This document shows, piece after piece, positions 56,801 to 64,000 of a stretch of 64,000 nucleotides of DNA; within the stretch, counting starts at the first letter, position 1; each line of letters begins with the position of its first letter. Position numbers and translations under genes: made by a program. This DNA comes from Magicicada septendecula (lineage: Eukaryota; Arthropoda; Insecta; Hemiptera; Cicadidae): assembly GCA_034769895.1 (NCBI GenBank), contig CM068373.1, positions 198,070,134 to 198,134,133 of the forward strand, read 5' to 3'. The notes under the pieces are model-generated. The model was not told where the DNA came from. It did not search any database and saw only the letters and a program-made list of their open reading frames with translations.

Positions 56801-59800
56801 AAAAACAACCGTTAATATCCCTTGCTTTGTTACAAAACGTGTCCTTCAAGATGACGTCCAAATAACAACAGTGCTTGGTAAATGTGCTGGACTACTGGCG
56901 GTAGCCTATACAGTGGCCAAATAGACTACCTGTACATGAGGCTATCACTCGAGCAACGAAGACGCTGAAGAGATGAGCCCAACATTCACGTCGCTAGTGT
57001 TCTTATTGTTCAATAATTATGAACACGGATGATATAATATTAATTGTAAAAGTATGTGTCACTAGATGTATCCTCTCTGTCTAGATGTATTCGAAATATA
57101 CCAATTCGAATAATTATTGGGTTGTAAAGTTATCCTTGAATATAAACAAACGTATTTATATATAGGTGGTTAGATTTTGTGATCTTTACTTGTCTTTGTT
57201 TTTTTAACCGAAGAAACGGTAAAGACTATCAGAACAATCGCGTTGGAAATGGTTGGTAATGCTAATGGTTACCTCGTTTTTTGTACAATAAATCTGCCTA
57301 TGTATGAACTGAATAGTCCCTCTAAAACTTTTTTTAGGGAGAAGTCAAAGTACGCATCTATATATTCTACGGATCCGCAGTATTCACTTGTGCAAGCAAT
57401 GTTACAAGATATTTGTCGATACAGTTTCCACACGCGTGGACCCACATGGAACGTGAAGGCTCATTTCTAAGCGATAAGTATAGGTTTTGCAGGAATTCAA
57501 GGCAACGACCACTGTGGGTATTCATCACAAAGCAACTTATTTGTAGAAATGATGATACAGTGGGAAGAGTAAAGATCCTCATGAGCTTGCTTCCAATAGA
57601 TACCAAAAAAAAAACACACAAACTCATTTAATCACCACAAACATTTTTAATATTGCAAAAAGAAAGTGGTTTACTTCAAATAATGAAATGAATAGAAAAA
57701 GGATGAAAAGAAAGTGCAGGTATTAGCAGGAAATAAATGCATATCAGTAATTACAAATGCAAATCATGCAGGTCATCGGTAAAAGAAACAAATGCAGAGA
57801 ACATAATGTATCGACAAGTCCCATTAAAGGCTACGTAGAATTGTCAAACACTATAAGGTGTTCAAAACGCAATCACATATTTTACTCTACACAATTCATA
57901 GAAAGTAACACAATACAAAATTAGAAGAGGAGTGGATAATTAAACAAAAAAATGCTTGTTTCTAACCGTCCAGCAGTTCTGCTGTGGAAGGGAATGACAA
58001 ACTACATCTCTTAGTTTCTTCACTAACAATAGTTAATACATAAAGCAGTTGTTTCTGTCGGTAAACTGCTCCTCTCAAAACTAGGGAAATTGGCCGTAAG
58101 AATCTGACTCTGTGAGACCGTGAAACAAAGACAGACATTTAAGATTCATCTGTAAATTGTTCGTCAAAGTATGGTGACTGATAACATTTGAATAATACTT
58201 GTAGTTTTCTCCTTACTTTTTAACTGTGTTCTCACGGTTTAGTTAATCTTACTTAGCAGAAAAAAATGATCAAATATCTGATCTACTTAATAAAGCTCGT
58301 GTATTAAAGAATTACTCTATCCATGTTAGAAGACTGCTTGACATAACAATTTATTCTTCTTTACAATGTACCAATATGAACCGTCCATTCTAGTATGATT
58401 TTTTAGGTTATCTTTCCATGTTATTTATAAGCTTTGCCTTCCTTTTTCTGTTCCTTGAGTCTCCAGTTCGTTTTGTCCGTTACTGCTGTGTCTACTGGAA
58501 TCTCCACGTAATTTTATTTCAGCCTCACACCGTGATATATAAAGTGTTTTATATTATTACAATTTGTCCATTTTCATTGTGAATATTTTATTTGTATTTT
58601 AGTGGCTTTTGGTTTATTACAGTTTGTATTACGGCCTAGTTATAGATATTTTGTTATCTTCTGTTTTTTCATGCTTCACTACGACGGTATGACCAGCGTA
58701 TGTTAGCTTGTCCAAAATATTCATCACACAGATCTGTATTTGATTTGTCTGTGGTTTGATGAATTCATTACAGGATATAGACTTTTGATATGAGAGGCTG
58801 TGTTGATCAGCTGTATCTAATTTAGTAAACCAGACTCCAGCGTCAGCAGGGCAGGGAAGGGCAATATCATCTACTTAAGCTAAGCAAAGGCGGCAGTTTA
58901 ATTGAGATTGAGAGCCTGTCTGTAAGACTGATTAACACAGCATGAACTTGATCACCACTGCAAGCAAAGCTCAAGTAGAGTAAGCGGTATTTTACATGAA
59001 ACAGAATATTTGAAACTTAATAGGCAAGATTGCAACCAATAACTTCAGATTAATACGGACATTAATAACTTTAAGGAAGATTAACTGTGTGTCTCACTGG
59101 TTTGGTGTTAGGTGTGTAACATTACGTTTATCTTGTGTACCTTCAACATGGTAATCCACCGTCTAATGGTTGTCAATAAAGTTATTTTATTTCTCAAAAG
59201 GAGATGTAATTTTGTTGTATGTTAGGTTATTTCACAGTTGCAAATCATAATTATTTGAAATAAAAATTGCAAGACCATGGGAAAAACATTTGTTTAAATC
59301 ATTTAGAAATTTCAATGTACACTATGAATGATACTTACGTACAGAGTATAGAGTAAGCTAAGTTATGTTATAGTATTTCCTTTTAAAAAATATAGAAGAT
59401 TCTAAAAGTATTTTGTTCTTGATCTGTATTCTGCTTTGAGAGAAATAACGTTATTGGTAGTAATGCTTACAGAAGTTAAACAACTGTTTTAATTTTTTGT
59501 CCAAGTTAATAGTTTTTTAAATATTTTCACGTATGCATCAGCAGCGATGTTCTTCCGGTGTAGGCCACGTTAAATATCTTTTGCCAGACAATGTTTTGCC
59601 GTGTTACAATAGGTGTCTTTAGGTCACGTCGAACGTGTGGTGTCAGACAACTTTTGGTGTTGTTTGTTCCACATTACGTAGAACTGAAAATACCTATTGT
59701 AATATGGGTGGAACGACATATTCAACGCAGTTTACTTGAAATATAGAATAAACATTTTCCAATATTTATTCCGTTGCCCTACAAATGTAACGTGTTGATA

Positions 59801-59871
59801 TAACGTGTGAAATTTAAAACTTTATACAATTTTATAATTTTCTTAATACGTAACTCTAAGTTTCTTGCAGC
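53839..59871. other. Non-coding DNA with an old diverged repeat pair
   Basis: No gene recognised. 54895-55260 and 55560-55760 share a diverged layout (GGCAGCAGCTTGACGTGCC against GCCAGCAGTTGGACGTACC, followed by similar text), likely two old copies of one repeat. The overlapping frames at 57243-57631 on both strands have no motif. The rest is AT-rich. Confidence 0.4.
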
Positions 59872-59909
59872 AATTATATTGTTACGACATTGCAGAACAA
59901 TCTATGTGT

Positions 59910-59927
59910 TTCTGGAATGTTCCAGAA
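59910..59927. promoter_or_regulatory. Perfect four-module heat shock element
   Basis: TTCTGGAATGTTCCAGAA, that is TTC-nn-GAA-nn-TTC-nn-GAA without mismatch, the binding pattern of trimeric heat shock factor. A second, three-module site (GAATGTTCTGGAT) lies at 60065-60077, just upstream of the TATA box. Confidence 0.8.
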
Positions 59928-60088
59928 GAATCCGCCTGTAATATTGTGTGCGTACGTGATTTCAACATGCATTTGCGAGACTTTTCTAGACGCCGCCAGC
60001 CGCGAGGACTGTGTCAAAGCCGCAATCAATTACTTCGTAGGGCAGAGCTAATATGTAGTATGTGGAATGTTCTGGATTTTCGGCGGGG

Positions 60089-60122
60089 TATAAATACAAG
60101 TACTCAGCGACGCATAGTCAGT
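60089..60122 (+). promoter_or_regulatory. LTR core promoter: TATAAATA and TCAGT initiator
   Basis: TATAAATA at 60089-60096 and TCAGT at 60118-60122 put the predicted start (A 60120) 31 bases after the first T of the box, the canonical arthropod spacing. Transcription would begin about 240 bp into the LTR, defining U3 and R. Confidence 0.75.
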
Positions 60123-62091
60123 TTGTGTTGCGATTTATTGGTATGCGGTTCGTAGTATTATAGTTCAGAGTTATTGTCGGGCGATTACTCTGTGCGTTTA
60201 AGTGACGATTTACACAGTGCGGTTTGAAGTATTGTGGCGAAGTATTACGTGTTCTATAATTGTGCGATATTCTAATAGTGGACATTTTTATTGGGTGTGA
60301 ACAATTTCTATTTAATTTGTTGTAAGAGACTATCTTATCGATTACAAACTGTTTAATTGTGATAATTACAGCTGGTGATTAGTGGCGTAATTAGTGTCTT
60401 GTATTTTGTTTTCCACTGTACCTACGACGATCAGTAGACCGTCGTAACAATATAATATTTCGATATTATCCAATATAGTTTCTTCTGTACGTACTGAATT
60501 GCGTTTTTGTCGTTTCAACACCTGACGCACGTTTCACTGAAAAATATTGAAATTTTCACTGCTATTTTTCAGTCAAATGTGCGTCAGGTGTGGAAACAAC
60601 AAAAACGCAATACACTACTTGCAGAATAAACTATACTGAATGATATCAAAATATTATATAATTTTATAGTTAAATATATCATTATGTGTCTCATATTTTA
60701 ATATCCTGAATAATACGACATACACATAAGTTTTGTTACACCTAACAATGGTGTTGTTTGTAACAGACAAACAAAAACGTACACCACCTAAACGCAATAC
60801 CGTCTTTCTTCAGTTGTCAGGTAACGTGTGCAAACCCTGGAGACTATGAAGAGAGAACATGCGTAGATAGAAAGAAGTAAAACAAAGAACAGGAGGTGGA
60901 AAGTGTGTTGATAAACAGTATTTAAACACGGTGACAGGTGTTTTCGCACACCCAGATACTGCCACTTATTGATGTGACCGTAAACACAGTAGATGTACTC
61001 TACCGACGGATGCGTAAAAGAAACGTGTCACCGCAGTTTGACATTAAGTGCTTTATTGATCCTTTATTATTGACCGATACACCAATTATCATTTGCTGAA
61101 TATATATATATCAATAGTATTGTGGACGGTCAATGAGTTACTTATAAAAATTGGTTCCATAAACATTTCTAACACAATAATCATACGTTGAGCCTATAAA
61201 ATTATAGCGCATACTTCAAAATCAAGGTCTTACTATTTCTATAAAATTGTGAGATTCTAAAAAAATTATTACGTTTTATATTTACTTAGAGAAGAATGAC
61301 TGCGGCAGGAAGTAATTAAAGATGCTTTAGATAGTCAAAAATATTATTTTATACACACAGAATCATTAAAAATAAGTACTCACTGTCGCGTTGTTACCTA
61401 CTTATTACATAAACTTTTGTGACTAATCTGATTCAATTGTATGTATCACAAATTTATAAACTTATAATTTCATTCGTTTTGCCTTCTTTCTTTTCCAGGT
61501 GTCTTCACAAACTCCTGCAGAAGTACTAAATAAAAAATTTATATTATCGGTCAATGAGGCAGTTTTCTCAAAAGCAGTTTTACTTTTGGGCAAAACAAAT
61601 CAAATTTTTTGACAATTGTTGCCTTACAAAGTTATCAAATTTGTAAAGAGTTTCTCGCCTTAAACATTGAGAACACATTTTAAAAACAGTATACATAAAC
61701 TTACATAAAATGTTTGTTGTTTCCCGAATATTCAGGTCACATGATCTTGACCATAAGCTGCATAGGATTTAATGAATTGCGTTGATTCGCCAGTACTACG
61801 TAGATCTACTTTATTCTAGTTGATTATTACTTACTCACGCTACAGAGATCCAGATTGAACGGTGTGTTGACTGAAGCGGAATGAATTCGATCATCTTCAT
61901 TTAACACGAATGATTAACTCTACTATTAGGTCAACTTCGTAACTTAATACGATTGACATTGAAGTTAATTACTGTCCAACACTTCATTCCAGTTTCTGAA
62001 CGTGCAATCCTTGTGTCCTCTTTGAATCTGATTTCGGAAACATTGACACAAAGTTAAAGTTATAGTTATCTGTAATTATAATATAGTTCTT

Positions 62092-62116
62092 ATTCTTCTT
62101 CTTCTTCTTCTTCTTC
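62092..62116. repeat. (TTC)n microsatellite
   Basis: About eight TTC units. Confidence 0.9.
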
Positions 62117-63125
62117 ACTTCATGTTTTAGGCATTCTGTCTGTTACGGTTCCCACCTAATAATTTAGTTATTTATATTAAAAGTTATTTATAATTAACTA
62201 CGGTTTGTAAATTTATTGTGGATGCTTGTATGGTGAAACACTGTTTCTTTATTTCAGTGCTGATAATTATGATAAGACCTGATTAAAATTAAGTACTTCC
62301 TATTTGTTTAATACCGTAGGTTTTGCTGTCGTAGCTTAGTTATTTGTTATTCTAATTAAATGAACAAGGTGTTTTTGTGTAAATAATAAAGTATTTAACA
62401 AGTTGTCGATAAAACATTATTTGATACAATTAGTTTTACAAAGCAATCAGTGATCAAAAGTTGAAAGTGGTTGCCACTTTTAAATTAGACATCACAAAGT
62501 AACCATGGTTTTCTTGCTTATTAAAGAACATTAATGTAAACATGTGTACCAACATGTCTTAAGATACACCAAACTTTTCTCAAGATATAACTCTTTACTT
62601 AAAAAAAAAGAAAAATGATGGTCACATAGAAAACGAGACCATTGCGGACCAACGTTTTTAAGAACTTTTTATCACTTTTTATCGTTTATTGATACATAGA
62701 TTCCAAGTGTATAGTAAGAACACTTTTTACGTTGACCTTTGTATAAAATGATACTCAAGGTACCAGACATTATTATAAGCACATTTGTGTGCAATGTATC
62801 CGTTTAAATCACAGTAAACACAAGACAAATAGGACAGACTAAAAGACGATGCTTTCCAGTACCTATCAAGAATTTTACTTCATAAAACATATTAAACATA
62901 AACATATTAATAAGCTTAATTTTTTACCGTAATTGACAGTACAATATCGTTTAAAATTGGTTAAATTGTGAGCAAAACATATAGACCAACATTTTGAAGT
63001 CTATCACAAAACTAATTATGTCGCTCTGCTGTTCAGTTCGTTAGAAGGAAAATAAACAGTTGATGAAAGCTGACGTAATTGGGAGGATGGTATTTGTTTT
63101 GACCGTTTACTTTAAGGAAGTTGAG

Positions 63126-63143
63126 GGTGTGTGTGTGTGTGTG
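63126..63143. repeat. (GT)n microsatellite
   Basis: About nine GT pairs. Confidence 0.9.
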
Positions 63144-64000
63144 CCCGCATTCGCGCGTGTGTCTTTGGCACGTAACGTTTGTTTTTATCAGTTTGTTTAA
63201 TTAAATATTTTATTAAGCCTTGTTGCCAATTCAGAAAAGATGTAGATATTAATTCTTTGCATTTTACAATTAAGTGTAATTTAGACTTTTGAAAACCTAG
63301 AATAGGGCTAATTTTATATAATTGATTTTTTTTACAAAGTAAATAATAATACGCTTATTTATTTGCTAATGGATACAAGTTTTCAGCACAACATATTATG
63401 TAACACAGTAAACGCTCCACTGTTCTCTACGGGTTATGAGACAAACACAATATAAAAATTCAAGTCTCTAGAACGTTACAGTGCAAAGTTATACGTACCT
63501 AAATATGAAAAAATGGACTTACGGGAAATCGCGTTTAAAATTTTGTTGTAATGTTTTTATTCAAAACACTAGCAGTATACACTTCTTCTTCATTACTCTC
63601 ATCTCTCTTCCTTATTAGCTGCCCTTTCTTTATTCTGTTCTCCTTATGTCTTTCCAAAACAATCTTATTTGCTTCCAGAATTTTCATTTTAAAGCTAATA
63701 ATGTTATTATAAGATATCGAAATGTTTGTTTGAAGGAGGTCAATGACATCACACTGCGTGACACCCCATAAAATAAACACAAAAGATGATATGAAAAAAA
63801 ATGTTTGGTATAAGAATATAGATATAATATCAAAACAGGAAGACACGGAGTATGTTTAATGTTTAAACTAAGAATCAAATTTTTTTAGCTAACCTGGTCC
63901 TCTTAACATTAAAATAAATTAACTGTTTTTCTCCAAGAAGAGTCATAACGGAAAACATATTTGATTTAGTCTCATTCTCTTCTTAATTTTAGTGTTGATA

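Larger units (their letters stand above)
59880..60449 (+). mobile_element. Solo LTR (570 bp) with 4-bp target duplication
   Basis: Starts TGTTACGAC and ends GTCGTAACA, a 9-bp perfect terminal inverted repeat with TG...CA, and is flanked by ATAT at 59876-59879 and 60450-60453. Inside are a heat shock element, a TATA box and an initiator in the order and spacing of a Pol II promoter, so the plus strand is the sense strand. No internal retroelement sequence or second LTR is nearby: this is what remains after LTR-LTR recombination. A 4-bp duplication fits Gypsy- or Bel-type elements; the family is not known. The short frame at 59865-60155 lies across the U3 and is not coding. Confidence 0.88.
59872..60663. 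mobile_element. Palindromic MITE split by a solo LTR
   Basis: The right arm (60563-60663) is TATTTTTCAGTCAAATGTGCG ... ACAAAAACGCAATAC ... ATATTATATAATT. The left arm (60454-60545) is its near reverse complement (GAATTGCGTTTTTGT, CACCTGACGCACG, TTTCACTGAAAAATA). The outermost left bases AATTATAT (59872-59879) lie on the far side of the solo LTR. Joining them across it gives AATTATATAATATTT, which pairs with AAATATTATATAATT at the right end. The original element was thus about 220 bp with arms of about 100 bp and a 17-base loop (60546-60562). Confidence 0.85.
60664..64000. other. Non-coding DNA, microsatellites only
   Basis: No gene recognised. A (CTT)n tract lies at about 62092-62116 and a (GT)n tract at 63126-63143. 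The minus-strand frames at 63535-63878 are rich in Ile/Phe/Ser from A/T codons and show no motif. The candidate acceptor TTTCTTTTCCAG at about 61488-61499 is not followed by a convincing exon. Confidence 0.45.

Noticed and set aside
59865-60155. 96-residue plus-strand frame
   Set aside because: It crosses the LTR start, heat shock element, TATA box and initiator, which is inconsistent with coding.
63535-63878. Two overlapping minus-strand frames of 103 and 64 residues near the window end
   Set aside because: No domain or motif, overlapping frames and AT-driven composition.

Overview
The window looks like AT-rich, gene-poor, repeat-rich eukaryotic DNA, most probably from an insect or another arthropod. 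The reasons are an autonomous-type Bel-Pao LTR retrotransposon, a decayed mariner transposase, a Helitron with the arthropod-style terminus ending in CTAG, LTR promoters with the arthropod TATA/TCAGT layout, many microsatellites and almost no open reading frames outside transposons. I cannot name the species. I found no rRNA, tRNA or CRISPR, and no complete host gene. The only candidate host-gene piece is one short exon near 51.5 kb that resembles the start of the ligand-binding domain of a Cys-loop ligand-gated ion channel.

Layout. 361-1140: remains of a mariner-like transposase. 1402-8747: a complete but inactivated Bel-Pao element (two LTRs about 98% identical, TTATA target duplication, gag, protease, reverse transcriptase/RNase H and integrase, all broken by stops and frameshifts). 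8.7-21 kb: AT-rich DNA with an (AG)n tract, a dispersed repeat pair and a 183-bp direct repeat. 20970-38594: a 17.6-kb structure bounded by Helitron-type ends (A|TC at the left, CTAG|T at the right). Its inside is mostly an array of about 75 copies of a roughly 160-bp unit, organised into six higher-order blocks. Each block ends in a spacer carrying a conserved hairpin. Three spacers carry the same signal-peptide-like reading frame. The right end holds an inverted partial Helitron 3' end and a broken N-terminal piece of a Rep-helicase gene. 38.6-64 kb: mostly non-coding DNA with old LTR-like and LINE-like fragments, two minisatellites (5 x 74 bp and 4 x 42 bp), a 231-bp palindrome, a putative solo LTR at 50.5 kb and, at 59.9-60.7 kb, a 570-bp solo LTR nested inside a palindromic MITE.

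How it fits together. Nothing here forms a host pathway; the window records successive mobile-element insertions. The points most worth attention are (1) the Helitron-bounded higher-order satellite with repeated cargo-like ORFs, (2) the solo LTR whose promoter carries a perfect four-module heat shock element, a TATA box and an initiator with canonical spacing, and whose removal restores a MITE arm, and (3) the CRE palindrome in both LTRs of the Bel-Pao element.
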